DNA from: Tulasnella sp. 424
Lineage: Eukaryota > Basidiomycota > Agaricomycetes > Cantharellales > Tulasnellaceae
DNA length: 64,000 nt
Assembly (NCBI GenBank): GCA_019633425.1
Contig: WSUB01000124.1
Location: 62,001 to 126,000, forward strand
Direction: 5' to 3'
Below the pieces are notes generated by a model. That model had not been told where the DNA came from. It did not search any database and saw nothing but the letters and a program-made list of their open reading frames with translations. Below are positions 23,901 through 35,212 of the stretch, piece after piece (position 1 is the first letter of the stretch; each line of letters begins with the position of its first letter). The position numbers and the translations under genes are program-made.

Positions 23901-24190
23901 GCGGCTTAATTACTCACTAGACGTGCTCCTTACTGACACAGCAACTGAAGACGCGCTGACAGTGAGAACGTGTAAGGAGAGAAGGTTGCACAGCCCTATG
24001 GTGGATCGGCAGCCTCGTTCTCCGGTTAGGCCGGGGTCGATCAATATGCGGGTTGCAGCGATTCGAGCGGCCCGTACACGTCCACGCGGTGTGACGCTAA
24101 TTGAATGGAGAAGTATTCGTGATTTGTTGGGAAGTGAGTGATGAAGGGGTCGGCGGGGAGTGAGGGATCGATTTTTCGGAACTGGTATGA
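20740..24190. repeat. Segmental duplication, copy 2
   Basis: Second copy of the block at 16640-20000, carrying a truncated gag-like tail, spacer, an intact kinase (21239-23769) and its 5' flank. It lies directly downstream of HNH copy 3, paralleling the HNH - gag-like - kinase order of copy 1. Confidence 0.8.
21239..23769 (-). CDS. Membrane-anchored TKL-type protein kinase, copy 2 (intact)
   Basis: The start MDPPHSTPHSARPSRSPSPT opens a Ser/Pro/Gln-rich N-terminus. A gtacgt intron (about 23323 to 23244) then joins an exon with PAPRTHDSRAVLQRLQ. After another intron come two transmembrane segments (ILVVFTFLATVNLLLALSNL and IAASVALSVCILCLKLLLF), a linker, and a kinase domain: Gly loop GGYSDVWKC, VAVKVL, HPNIVPLIGYTLVPSPGFIS, HGDIKP, DNILID, GDFGLATIL, GTWRWMAPEQ, SDTYSFGSLAFW and the final helices QDWDRYPELERSLKDIIQHC. 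All catalytic motifs are present. The HGD in place of HRD is shared by every kinase in the window. It is probably a membrane-tethered Ser/Thr kinase of the fungal TKL expansion; no ligand domain is visible. Confidence 0.75.
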
Positions 24191-24357
24191 TGGTTTATAT
24201 AGTGCAGTGAGGGGGGTCGTTTTAGAAAAGGACATTCTACGTAGAATCCTCCACAGATATAGGGCCTGGCGCGCCCGCCCGAACAACGCAAGCCGGTGCA
24301 CCTCCAACATCCCCCAGCCTTTTCCTCAACAATCATCTCACTCTCCAAGAACGCTGG

Positions 24358-25130
24358 ATGATCGTAAGGTGGAGATATGACGACGAAGCGAATGTTGAAG
24401 AGGTCGCGCGTCGCCTCAATCACAGGAGATCGACGGTTTACTCAGTGCTCAAGCTCTACAAGGAAACCGGTCAAGTCTCCAACCCCAACCCAGACCGCCG
24501 AGCACTTCACGAATACTTAGCCGCACGGACATCGAGCTGGCCAGCTCGATGTTAAAGAGCAGTCCCTGCTCTTTTCTCGATGAAATCTATGACGCGCTGG
24601 CCAGTCAACATGACCAACAAGTCTCGCTCAGCACCTGCCACAGGACTAAAGCGTTTTGGTTACACCAACAAGTCCGTCTCATCTCACGCTGCGAAGTTTG
24701 AAACTTGATCTCAGACTAGGAAGGGAAGGCGCCTTGTGCGCGCACAGCCAGGCCAGCCTTTTAAACAACGATACTTGACTACGAGAATGACCACCTCGCC
24801 GCTACCTCAAGCATCTAGCTTACATCTCCTACACTCCCCAGACTACGAAAGCCTCTAAAACACGAGCTACAAGCGTTCGTTAAGCGTCGCTTTTCACTCC
24901 AAGTTCAACCCCCAGTTAATGGACGCATGCATGTAAACCCTAGCGCGGAAGATCGGTAAAAAATTGATCACGTTTAAGCTAGAACTACCACAAGGGGGAA
25001 GCGGTTATGATGTTCCGGCCCCGAGTACCAGGCCATGTTCGGGACGCTTCCAAAGCCAAAACACAATGCGATCATTTCCTGTTAAGATAATCTAATCGCT
25101 GATTTCCGCTCGGAGAACTTTTCCGAATTC
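24358..25130 (+). pseudogene. Tc1/mariner-type transposase relic
   Basis: The 5' part keeps a helix-turn-helix of the fungal Tc1-like kind (EEVARRLNHRRSTVYSVLKL, YKETGQVSNPNP). After 24555 the frame is broken, but fragments such as FLDEIYDALASQHDQQVSLS and TCHRT match the expected second HTH region. No intact DDE triad is seen and no terminal inverted repeats were identified. It lies at the right end of duplication copy 2 and may mark an old insertion near a breakpoint. Confidence 0.6.
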
Positions 25131-25578
25131 GAACATGGCCTGGACACGGGCGATCATTTCCCACACATCCGTCGCATGTTGGGATTCAGAACATTACCGA
25201 CCTCCCCTTTCTTGACTCGAACGACGAGAAGCTGGTCGGGGTTATAGCAGGGCTGTGTCGTGTAAGGTGTAGATTCAGAGCCTGAGGTGGTTTCTGCGAG
25301 ATGCTTTTGCGTTTTTGGTCAAGGTGGGGGTTGCTCTGTAGAATCATTCCATGCACACTCATTTGAAAGCAGACAACATATCATTAGCTGTGTAGATCCC
25401 ATTGCATGAGACAGAGAGAAAGGAGCGATATATATAATACGACAATGGTGCGGGAAAGAAAGCAAAAAAAAAAGGTCCAAATCCAAGGGCGGCGGTGGCG
25501 ATGAAGGGGTACCACAGAATGGCACACAGTTGAAAGCATGGAAGGAGTGAACACCAAACATACAGGACGTGAACCTGT
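25131..25578. other. Gene-free stretch downstream of Tom70
   Basis: No supported gene. It probably holds the Tom70 3' UTR; a poly-A/T stretch (aaaaaaaaaa near 25465) lies inside it. Confidence 0.4.
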
Positions 25579-28157
25579 TTATGACATGGGTGGTGCACCA
25601 GCCATGGCCTTGGCCATCTGTTCAAGCTCCTTAGCCTGCGTGGGGTAGTTCTTCGCAAACTCCTGTTGGGCGCGGGTAGCCTACGAACAACCGGAAAAAT
25701 TATCAGCAAATTTAGTCGAGCCACGAGGCCGATAACGATGTAAGAACGCACGTATTCAAACGTGAAGCACTGCTCCAACTCGGGTGCGGTTCGCGCAATC
25801 TTGGAATGTTGCTGGAACATCTTGACCGCGTCGTCCAACCTGCTGGTCTGCAAGTACAGCTGAGCGACGGTAGCGATGGCGGCATCGCATTCGCCGTCGA
25901 TGGAGATCGCCTCTTCGCAGAGCTCGATGGCGGCGTTGATGTCTTGCTTCCATTGGTAGGTAGCGAGAGCCTTGTTGACCAGTGGAAGAACGTTGATGGG
26001 TCCCTTCTTATCGGTTGCGCTGGAAAGAGTGTGCGGTTAGAACTGACAACTTCAAAAAATGTTGAGAAATAATGCGTACTTGGTCTTCTCGAGCTCCAAA
26101 GCCTTTTCGAACTTCTCGATGGCATCGGGGAATCGTTGAAGGTCCAAAAGGAGTTCACCACTGAAGGCAGACGAGCAAACATAAGGACTATGCCGTCACG
26201 GGTGATGAGTGGAGGAACGTACTAGTAGTTCAATGGCTCCGAGCTCTGAGGGAACAACTGCATTGCCTTCCTGAAGCTCGCTTTGGCCGTCTCGGCTTCA
26301 CCTTTCTTGTACTGGGCCACGGCGTACTGGATATGAGAGAAGATGAACTGGTCGTCCAAGGCCGTTGACTTGTTGTAATCGTCTGATGCAGCGTCAAAGT
26401 CTTGCATGAGGAAGCGAACTGGTGCGTCGAGATAGCCGTCAGCGACAAAGCCTACGCTAAGGACATGTAGGAATCGTACCTTGACCACGATGATAGTAGA
26501 TATCGGGATCCTTTTCGTCCAAGTCGATAGCCCGGTCAAACGCTGCGAACGCGGAGACAGGATCTTGCAGCTCCATGTGGACACTAGCGACCTTGACCAA
26601 GGTTTGGGTGAACTGAGGGAACAGGTCGATGGAGGCAAGGAAGTCGTCCTTGGCGGTTTGGGTTTCACCAACGAGGAACCTACACAAAGGCGGTATGGTT
26701 AAAAATAATCCGAGTTCCATGAAGAACTGAACACGTACTTGAAGGTACCACGAAGGTTCAACGCCCGAGCCTTGCCTTCGTCCCAAGAGATGCCTTGCTC
26801 GATGCTTTCGTTCACGAGGGTGAATGCATGGGCGTAGTCGCCGGCGGCCAGGGCGTCGTGGGCGAGGGAGAGAGTCTGGTCGCCTTGCGTCGGGGTAGGT
26901 GGGAGGGCTGGCGGATCCCCTGGAAGAGAGAACAAGGTACATCAGTACAAGATCAGCATCGGGTACTACGATACGCGTACTTGGGCGGAAGGCAGTCAGG
27001 TATGACTTGATGAAGTGGTAATTTGGCAATCTTGGTTCCCGAGTCTGTTGACCGCCCCCGTCAGAACCAAACCACAACGAACGACGAGACATAAACTCAC
27101 TGCCAAAGCCTCCTCAGTCTTGGCTACTGCAATTGCCTTTAACGATTTCTCGAGGTTTTGGGTGGTGGTTTCGTTTTGGAATTTCTCTAGGATAGTCGTA
27201 GCGGTGTAATCTAGTGCAAGGGATCGCTGTCAATCGTCGGTTCAGTCAGCCATGTCAGTTACCGCCTGCCCACCTCGTAAAGCTTCCTCGTTACGTCCCA
27301 ACGCCTCCAGAGCGCCCGCTCTCCTGTTCAGTGCCTGAGACATGGGGTATCATTTAGTTTCAAGGAGCATTGCGCGCTCATTTATGAACATTTGAATCCC
27401 AGCGTACCTTGATGTAAGTCGAGTCCAACTTCAGCGCTTCGTCGCAATCACGAACCACGTTTTCGTATTCTGGCGGTTGCAGGTTCAGGTAGCCTTGAAA
27501 AAACAAAAAAGGGGGTCACTGCCTGCACGTTAGGACCCTGAGAGCCCCACGACACGTACATGCAGCGCGGTTGCTGTAGAACACGGCTTCTGGCACAGCG
27601 GCGACGGCAATAGCTTTGCTGTAGAGGTCGATCGCGCGAGTAAAGTCCCGCTTTTGATAGGCGGCGTTGCCCTGAGACTTGTACTGGGCGGCAAGAGCTG
27701 CGCGTTCTGACCGCGACATGGCGGCGATTTCCGCCGGCGAGAGATCAGGAGTCTCTGAGCAGAACAAAAAAAGCAAAGAACGCCCCTCCAGTTAGTCTCT
27801 CTGGCACTGGTATAGCGACGTGAACGAGCTCTAACCTGAGGCATCGGTCACCTTTTCGTCGGTGGTGGCTTTAGGCTTCCGCTCCTCGAGGAGAGGGCCG
27901 TCGGGATCGTTGACGCTCTTCTTCTTGCTGCCAGTCTCACCACCTTTCTTCTTCTTCTTCTTCTCTCCGGCTTCGAGAGATTTTGCATCAGAGCCAGAGG
28001 GAGCTCTGCTCTGAGAGTAGACGTAGTACCCGACACCGCCAGCAGCTAGGACGCTACCGATGAGGACGACCTTCTTGTTCTCTGTGACAAAGTTCTGGAT
28101 TTTGTCGATCAGTCCATCAGAGGCCGAGGATGATGAGGTTGCTGTGGTGGGTGCCAT
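25579..28157 (-). CDS. TOM70: Mitochondrial import receptor Tom70
   Basis: Spliced from many short exons. The N-terminus (from 28157) has a single membrane anchor, KKVVLIGSVLAAGGVGYYVY (about residues 28-47), followed by a Lys/Glu-rich linker (EKKKKKKGG). TPR repeats then begin: ALAAQYKSQGNAAYQKRDFT, AIDLYSKAIAVA, YSNRAA, later ALDDQFIFSHIQYAVAQYKK and FRKAMQLFPQS. The protein ends MAKAMAGAPPMS* at 25579. An N-anchor plus Hsp70/Hsp90-clamp TPRs and about 10 further TPRs is the Tom70 layout; the protein sits in the mitochondrial outer membrane and receives carrier precursors. The gene looks intact. Its start lies 240 bp from the 3' end of the broken terpene synthase. Confidence 0.9.
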
Positions 28158-28395
28158 GTTGGGTATCGGGGTCTAATGGGATGGGATGGAGGGGGGGAGA
28201 GGAATGGGGAGCGGGAGTGTGGTAGGCCAAACGAGAATTTCGAACGAGACCGTCATATTTCGCACAAGTCGCCGGCCGGAGAACTTTTGAACAAGGGTGC
28301 AATTTCGACCAACCACACAAAGCCCAGCATACACGAAATAACGAAAATAAAAAAAGGAATAAAAGAAATAATTTCAGGACCTTTTGTTTTTGTTT

Positions 28396-29660
28396 TCAAG
28401 CGACAGGGATTAATTCCGGTTTCACGATCTTCTCTTCAAAGGGGAGGAGCTTCACGCTCAACGTTGCCTTAACCTCAGAGACCTGGTCACCAAAGTATCG
28501 GTGGCTTTCAAGACTCCAGTCGAATCCACCTCGCATCCAGTCTTCCATGACACGCATGTAACTGTCGATCTCCTTGTCAACGGCGGCTCCGTAGGACGGC
28601 AGCTTGGCCTTGCAGTTCAGATACCGCTCGATGCGGTCAAAGACAAGCTGACCAGCAAAATCCATAGCACCTTGGATGGTTAGCCCTTCTCGCGCATGGA
28701 AACCGAGATGATGTTACACGTCTCGCCTTGAGCCTGCTCGATATTCCAAGAGTAAATATCCTAAGCCGTTCGTTAACGAGGAGTGTGAGTATGCAGGCTG
28801 ACAACTTAACGAAAGAGGCGAAGATAGCTCACATTAGACAGGACAACCACATCGTTTGCGCAGTCCTGCATCGTCTTCATCAAGTCGTTCTCAAAGACCG
28901 CATCGGGAATGCTCAAGTTGAGTCCGAACTCGCCCATAGCGAAGCACATCTTCAAGGCGCCAGTGTCCCGACGGAGAAGGATGTAATCTTCCAAGTTGGG
29001 GATGGCACCAGTTCGGCGCTTCTCAACTTGCTGATGGACCGCGGCGAGGTAGAGCTCCGTAGATTCGATGAAGCGGCGACATGTACCTTCGAAGCAACCT
29101 ATCAAAATAGCCCTACCCCAGAAGCTAACGAGACCATAGAAGTTAGCTACAACACCCGAGCCAGAACATACGATCAACCTCACTCTCGAATTACTTCTCC
29201 AACCCGGAACTCGGTGGTATAACAGAATGGATCCATGAGCGCATTCATGACAATCTGGTTTGCCCTCTTCGTCCCGTCATCGTCCTTGCGCAGCCCGCCT
29301 TCGTCCGTAAGGTCATCGAACGCGAAGAGGCAGTTGATAAAGTCGCAAAGAATACCTGCAAATATAAAACCTCAGTCGGCACCCTTTTGTCATCAGACGA
29401 ACAGCCCGCAACTTACGGAACTGCTCCACGTCAGCCGAAGTATAACACATTGCAGTCAACAACCCAAAGTTACAAGCCCGAAAGGCTCGCTTGTGAGGTT
29501 CGTTAGGATGAACTCCGGCTTCGGCCAGCCACTTTTCCGATTCGGAGGAGGCAGGTTGGTTATGAGGGTTAATGGCGAGGGGGAATGGGCAAGCAGAGAC
29601 GAAGTCCGGAAGCGTGAAAGCCTCTCGTTCGGGGACGACATTTGGGTTCGAACAGGGCAT
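28396..29660 (-). pseudogene. Sesquiterpene synthase, second copy, one-base frameshift
   Basis: Homologous to the enzyme at 6290-8026 with the same intron positions but without the N-terminal extension; it starts MPCSNPNVVPEREAFTLPDF. The Asp-rich motif DDLTDEGGLR and the NSE motif NDIYSWNIEQ are intact. After SVSMREKG the minus strand reads GAG AAG GGC TAA (about 28683-28680). The expected LTIQGAMDFAGQLV continuation is open one base out of frame to the stop at 28396 (ends PELIPVA). A single lost base therefore removes the last 90 or so residues, including the SHRYF element. No intron fits. Either it is a young pseudogene or the base is a sequencing error; everything else is well conserved. 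Confidence 0.85.
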
Positions 29661-30382
29661 GACTGAGCCCTATGGTGTTGTAGGAGGGAATTTCTGTTGG
29701 GAAGGGGGATTCAAAACGGTCGAGAGGGTGACGTCGTAGGATTGGACCTGTTTCTCTCGCCACGCTCGAATCCACATAAATACACGTCATCCGCCGATTT
29801 TGTTCGCTTCGTCCCTGGAACTCGTTCCCACGTAAAAGCCATGCCCAAAGCAGGATGTTGTTGTCTGGCTGGAAAAAAGCACCCCTGATCGGGTGGGGGA
29901 CAAAGCTCTGACCAAAGCACGTGAGCATTGTCGAAAGCCACTCCCCCCCCCCCGGCTTTTCTGACCTTAAGAACAAAGGATTATCTCCTATAATTATCAA
30001 GCCCGAAACGGGATAGGGCGATAGGCAATGAGTCCGGACACCGTTCGGCGGGTGGAGGTCAGGGTCCAGCGAAAGTATGGGTAACCGGTTTTGCGCTCTC
30101 GTTTCCCATCTAAAGCCATTTTGCGACATCACGAAATAACTCAACGGCGTCCGACTCAACATCCCTCGTCGCTGGTCCGCCGGGAACTAGGGCTCGTCAT
30201 GGTTGAGTTCTGAATGGTGGTTTGCCCCGCCCCGCCCCCCTTCTGGTGTAAACTCACGACCAAGTCCGTTATCAAGTCCCCGAATAAGGATATATTACCC
30301 AATAGTAGACGTCGACACATAGATGACAAAAGGATCTGAGCGGTCGGGCGAAGGGCACAGAGCCGGTGACTTGCCGGGAATC
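29661..30382. other. Intergenic region upstream of the second terpene synthase
   Basis: No supported gene; the frame at 29569-30162 (-) is an upstream read-through of the terpene synthase strand without a domain. An 11-C run lies at 29943-29953. The region should hold the promoter of the terpene synthase copy and the 3' end of atg22. Confidence 0.45.
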
Positions 30383-32493
30383 CTATCTCGACGCGGCGTC
30401 CTTTGCTTCTGAATACCTTGCAGCGTCTTCCCGTCCCCTTTCTACATCCACAGCGCCCAGGAGAATTGGGACGGGAACCAAGAGCATGAAAAAGAGGAAG
30501 AAGAAAGCGTAGCGGATGTTTCCTGTCGCGTCGGCGATGAGTCCGACTACCAACGGTCCGAAGAATGAACTCGACTGCGAGGACATCGGGTCAGAATTGG
30601 TAACCGGAAAAAGACGGGGAACATATTTACCTTGTCCGTAATGGAATACAGCCCGTACCATCGAGCTTCTTCGCCTGGAGGGATGAGTTCCGCAAAGACC
30701 GAACGGGCGTAACTTTGGAATGCACCGTATACGGAACCTAGAAGCGCGGTGACCGCACCGTTAGCCTTTCACTTTGCAACATCCGTCTCTATGCAGCGTA
30801 CCAAAGTATACCGCTAGAGCCCACATCTCTCCCTTCGTTGTGAGTCCGCCAAACTTGGCGCCTTTAAGCCACGGTACGAATCCAAGACACCCATACAGCG
30901 GAATGACGGCAGCAACCAGCACCAGTGCGACCAGAGCCCGTAGGTTGGACCATCCAAGCTTTCGCTGTAGTTTTGGCCATGCGAGTGATCCGATGATTCC
31001 AGACAGTGGTGTTATAGCTCCGATGAGAACGAGTGACGTGGCCGGCATGTGGAGGGTTGTTTTTGCGAATAGAATGGCCGTGGAGGTGATCGTAGTGAAA
31101 CCTGAGGTTGGGAAGATATTGAACCATTGAGTAACGTCACGCTGGAAAAAGTTCATAAATATTCAAAACGTACCATCACTCAGTAAAAACCACGCAGATA
31201 GGAACCAAAACGTGTTCCTCAGTTTTCGGATTTCCGATGGATGCAGCATCTGTCCCAGTCGGCGCCACGACTTGACAATCTCAGCCCAAACTGTCCATTC
31301 TCCCTCTGCTGGTGGAGTGGCCGTTGACTCGGATATGGAGTCAGCATCCGCTAGAAGACCTTGCTCTTCCTCCCGATCCCCGGCGCCGGTCTCTTTGCCA
31401 CCCACGCCGCTACCACCAGGTAGCCATAGCCACGATGGCACAGTAAAGAACGCCCACCATACCCCACTCATTCCGATAGCAAGCCGAAGACTGAATGTGC
31501 TTCCATGCAGGAGCGTCACGGGGACGAGCGCCAGCAGGAGCAACGTAATGCCCGCTGCATAACCAATCGCGATGCCTTGAGATGATATCCTTGAGGTGGT
31601 CCGTGAGAGGAGAGTGTGATATTTTTCAACGGCTTTTTTTGCTTCTTCATCAACGACAGCAGCTCCGTCAGCCTGGTGGTGGTGGGATTCACTCCGCAGT
31701 CGTTCGGCTTCCGTTTTGGCAGCGACGACCTCGGGTGCCGAACGTGCGAGGGAAGGTAGGTAGGCGTTTAATGCGACGATACTTGCTCCAAAAGACACGT
31801 TCGCCAATATGGCGAGTAGAGCCGAGGCTGGCCAGAGCGGGGAGGTTGAAGAAAGGGGGAGGAACAGCGTGGCCGAAAGAGAGCCAATGGCGGCAAAGCC
31901 GAGTAAGACGAGTTTTCGGTGTGGGGCTACATGAAGAATATTCATTAAATTTATATGAAGTTGCGCGAAATGCGTACGGAAAGCCTTTGAACGACTCACG
32001 ATGGTCTGCCACACCTCCCATGGAGATGACCGTCAGAGCCTGAATGGCCACAGACGCGGAATAGACGTATAGACTGAATAGGGAACCCCACTGTCAATAC
32101 AGTATATGCAGATTATGTGACGTATACCCACCTAAAGCTAGCAGAGTCTACCCATAACCAGCCGATCTTGACTACGCAACGGGCTTCGGACCCTGGTTCG
32201 GACCCGCCATCAATGGCCATAGGTATAGCCTCTGAACATGGCGTCTTCTTGTCGGGTAGTAGGTATCCATTATCTCTTGCAAATTGTTCAAGACATATTG
32301 GCAGGAACAAAGTCAACGAACAGACTGCAAAAACCTCACTAATACGGTGTGGATTTGAGGGGAGAGGTCCATTTGAGCGATTTGGTTGAGAATCAAAAGG
32401 GCTGCAACATTACCTCGCAAACGCATAGCTCAACCAGCCCCAGAAGAACCGCCGATGGTTAGTTGGGCTTGACGTTGCGGAGGATAGTGACAT
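30383..32493 (-). CDS. ATG22: Atg22-like vacuolar effluxer (MFS family)
   Basis: It starts [20 protein letters not shown] at 32493; the first intron (gtaatg...gtattag) joins [20 protein letters not shown] and [20 protein letters not shown], the family's typical N-terminus. Later exons carry a set of hydrophobic helices ([40 protein letters not shown]), a long acidic cytosolic loop, [20 protein letters not shown] and [20 protein letters not shown], and the stop at 30383. Atg22 exports amino acids released by autophagy from the vacuole. All exons are open. Two decayed fragments of the same gene occur between the downstream AA9 genes (36.2-37.3 and 40.1-40.7 kb), so this is the source copy. Confidence 0.88.
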
Positions 32494-32795
32494 CCAGGTG
32501 AAGGGGTGGTGGTCGCTTTGGATTGGACAGCACACGGAGATAAGCGGCGGAGTCCGGGGACCCCATGTTTGGGCGATCCGACTGGTTGGGTTAGCCAACC
32601 AACGCTGGCAACTCGTTCTCTCAGGTATCGCTTCGACCTAACGAAAGCCTCGAGCTGGCGGTACCGATTGACACCAAATAAGTACGACCCAATACCTTCG
32701 ACTTTTCCAGTTTAACACCCTCCCAACATCTCCAGGCTATTGTACTCCTCACCCTATCCACCTTTTGACTTGAGTACTCGCAAGCGCGTCGACAT
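32494..32795. other. Intergenic region upstream of atg22
   Basis: This 302-bp stretch lies between the atg22 start and the TPR relic. No gene is seen; it should hold the atg22 promoter and 5' leader. Confidence 0.4.
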
Positions 32796-33466
32796 GACCA
32801 ATGCTTCTTTGACGACCCTCGAAGCAGAATCGAACGCCTTGACGGACGGTACCCCCGCCTCGCACGTGGAATCTACAGGCGGAACATCGCACGCGTCGGT
32901 CACCAAGGAAATCAAACTGTCTGCAATCGTCAAGAGAAGGCATATGTCCGGTCTCGCTGCCATTTTTCCGACGCTCCAGAGAGACCTGCTAGGCACTCTA
33001 TCAAGAAGGTCCATATCAATAACCGAAATTGTTATAAAGTGTTACCAAGATGGCGTAATGTCGTGGTGGCCACGTTCGTCAGGCCGGGTGCTCGTATCCC
33101 AAGCGCTGCCCATCCTCAAGACATCGGGGATAATGCAACCAACACCGTCGGTCACAGTGTTGGTTGCGATAGGGTCCTTAACAGGAACATCGGTCCAAAG
33201 ACGTTGAAGCAGAGACCTTGTACATCCAAGCGCTGGCCATTTGTGACGACAAGAGCACTAACGAGGGTCGTGTAGGCTGCTATCTGAAGCTGAGTCGAAT
33301 TCGGCTCCGCCCAGCTCGGTATGCGGAAGCAAAGACGTTCATTGATGATGCTACAACGATCTCCGAACAAATCGCTTCCGAATCTTGCAAGAGAGCATCA
33401 AAAGAGTTTCTCCATGTAGTCCTTGAAGCGGAAAGATCGAGCACCGAATCAACACCTGAACGCTAA
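32796..33466 (+). pseudogene. TPR-protein relic, copy 1
   Basis: An ATG at 32796 opens MTNASLTTLEAESNALTD, and a TPR-like tail lies at about 33218-33466 (YIQALAICDDKSTNEGRVGC, RYAEAKTFIDDATTISEQIA). The parts are in different frames with no plausible splice junctions. The segment from about 33100 matches 40800-41190, where a better TPR start (LGRANTLLELGNVQ) survives. It is probably the remains of a TPR-repeat protein that travelled with the atg22 - AA9 unit. Confidence 0.45.
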
Positions 33467-33739
33467 ACATCGCTCAACAATGAATGTGGGTGCCCAAATC
33501 ACCTGAACGCATGGCGATTCGATTCCCGTAACCTCTCGTGCGTTCAGGGTTGTCACAGACCGGTCTCAAGGCACGTCGTGTCCCTCTGCTATCACAACCA
33601 TAATAAATGTTCTCCTTATTCTCAAAGAGTTTCAATCGTTGCAGTAGTGCTAAAGCCATGTAACAAAAGACCGAACAGTGCATGTAATTTTTTGCAAACG
33701 GAATGACAGACACTGAGGGAACTGAGAAGGAGGAAACGC

Positions 33740-35212
33740 TTAAGGCAGGCACTAGTTGAGAAAATGGAGGTCGTAAGCATATGCAGGTTAAGGGATGATA
33801 TTCGACTCGAACGCACCTGGGAGTAGTAAGCGTTGGAGTATTTGCAAGTGCCTGACGCGCACTGTAAAATAGTACCGACAAGTCAGATGATAAGGTTACT
33901 TTCGACGGACGGACCGAACTTACAGTAGTGGGACCACTGTAGCCAGTGCCTATTCATAGAGCGAGTTTGGTGGGCAGGTGAAGTGAGAAACGTATGATCA
34001 ACGTGAGGCTAAACGGTTCTACGTACCACCGCATTGTCCGTAGAGAGTCTGACCAGGACCAGAAGCAGTGGTGGTAGTGGAGGTCTGGGTGGTGGTCTTG
34101 CTGGTGGAGCTGGTGGTAGTTGGCTTGGAAGAAGTGGTGGTGGTGGTGGTGGTGGTGGAGGAAGACTTGGAGGTAGTGCCAGAGGGCTTAGAGGTGGTGG
34201 TGGGGGAGCTTCCTCCAGGAGTGTAGACGGTGGGACCAGGGATGGTGTAAGTGGTGAAGCTGGTGTAGAGGTTGAACAAGATACCGGGGTCGGTCTGGGG
34301 AACGATGGTCAGCTCCTGCCTCGCGTTCAGTCAGATACGAGTCGGACGTACCTCAGAGTAGGCACCAGGGAAGGCGACCAAACCGTTTGCAGGATTAGCG
34401 CTTCCACCGCCAGTGACGGTGATTTGGTAGCAGGACATGTAGTGCTGGGCACCTCCAAGGGAGCCAGCAACGTGGAGAGCAATCACTTCAGCACGAAGGA
34501 GATAGTCGCCAGGTTCGATGTCAGAGGGGATAGTGAAGGGGACCTTGCCGCAGTTCTATACCCACGGTAAGAGGACTAAGTTAGCTAAGCTTGTCGATGC
34601 GAGTTCCCATAATAACGTACGTCGTTCATAGCATCGGTAGCCCAGTAGTAAGTCTCGGTCGTCGCGTCTGCAGTGATGAGACCGTTTTGCCAGATCTTGT
34701 ACCACTTGGCCGTGGTGCCCTTGGCGGTGGATGCGTCGTCAACCTTGGTGAGGTAGATGCTAGAAGAGGGCGAGGCAAAAGTATAGTCAGTTGTCTACTC
34801 GACGCATAGCTACATGCGACAACAGCTTGTGCTCACAGGATTGGACCATCGTGGTTGCCGCCAATAGCCTCGGTGGTGCAATCACGGTCACCGGGCTGTT
34901 GGTGCATTTCGACTTGAACGGTCGAACCAGCAGCGACTGTGCACTTGCCCGCGACACCGGTGTCACCGTTGACGTTGCAAGAGAGGGTGGCGTCCTCGGT
35001 CCCTTGTAGTGAGCCATCCTGTTAGTTGGGTGCCGCTCTGACGTGGAGAGATGGGAAGCTCTTCACTCACCGACTGGGTTGTTGGAAGGTGGGGTACGAA
35101 CGCAGGTGTTAGTCGACGTAGTGGCGTCAGTCCAGAGGTATTGGAAGGTAGCATGTGCATTGACAGTGGCAATCAAGCCCGCCACAGCGGCGATGGTAGA
35201 AGTGAGCTTCAT
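33740..35212 (-). CDS. AA9 lytic polysaccharide monooxygenase with CBM1, copy 1
   Basis: The signal peptide [19 protein letters not shown] is followed directly by HATFQ, so cleavage exposes the N-terminal His of the copper histidine brace. The second His falls in [10 protein letters not shown] or EVIALHVAG, and [13 protein letters not shown] matches the AA9 Q-x-Y motif. A Thr/Ser-rich linker (34.05-34.21 kb) leads to a CBM1 ([16 protein letters not shown], then CASGTCKYSNAYYSQ-CLP). The last exon is only CLP*, ending at 33740. The enzyme is secreted and cleaves cellulose oxidatively with a reductant and O2/H2O2. At least seven short introns sit at the same places in all three copies. All exons are open. 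Confidence 0.9.
34045..34215. repeat. Ser/Thr linker minisatellite, AA9 copy 1
   Basis: The + strand is built of ggtggt/agtggt units, encoding the Thr/Ser linker on the minus strand. Copies 2 (about 37715-37912) and 3 (about 41790-41955) differ in length and unit order, as expected of slippage. Confidence 0.75.

Noticed and set aside
29569..30162. A 197-codon minus-strand frame upstream of the second terpene synthase
   Set aside because: No domain; it overlaps the true first exon out of frame and would be part of the promoter region.
34045..34215. CRISPR-like or tandem repeat array
   Set aside because: The repeat is a coding Ser/Thr linker of short GGT-type units without spacers.
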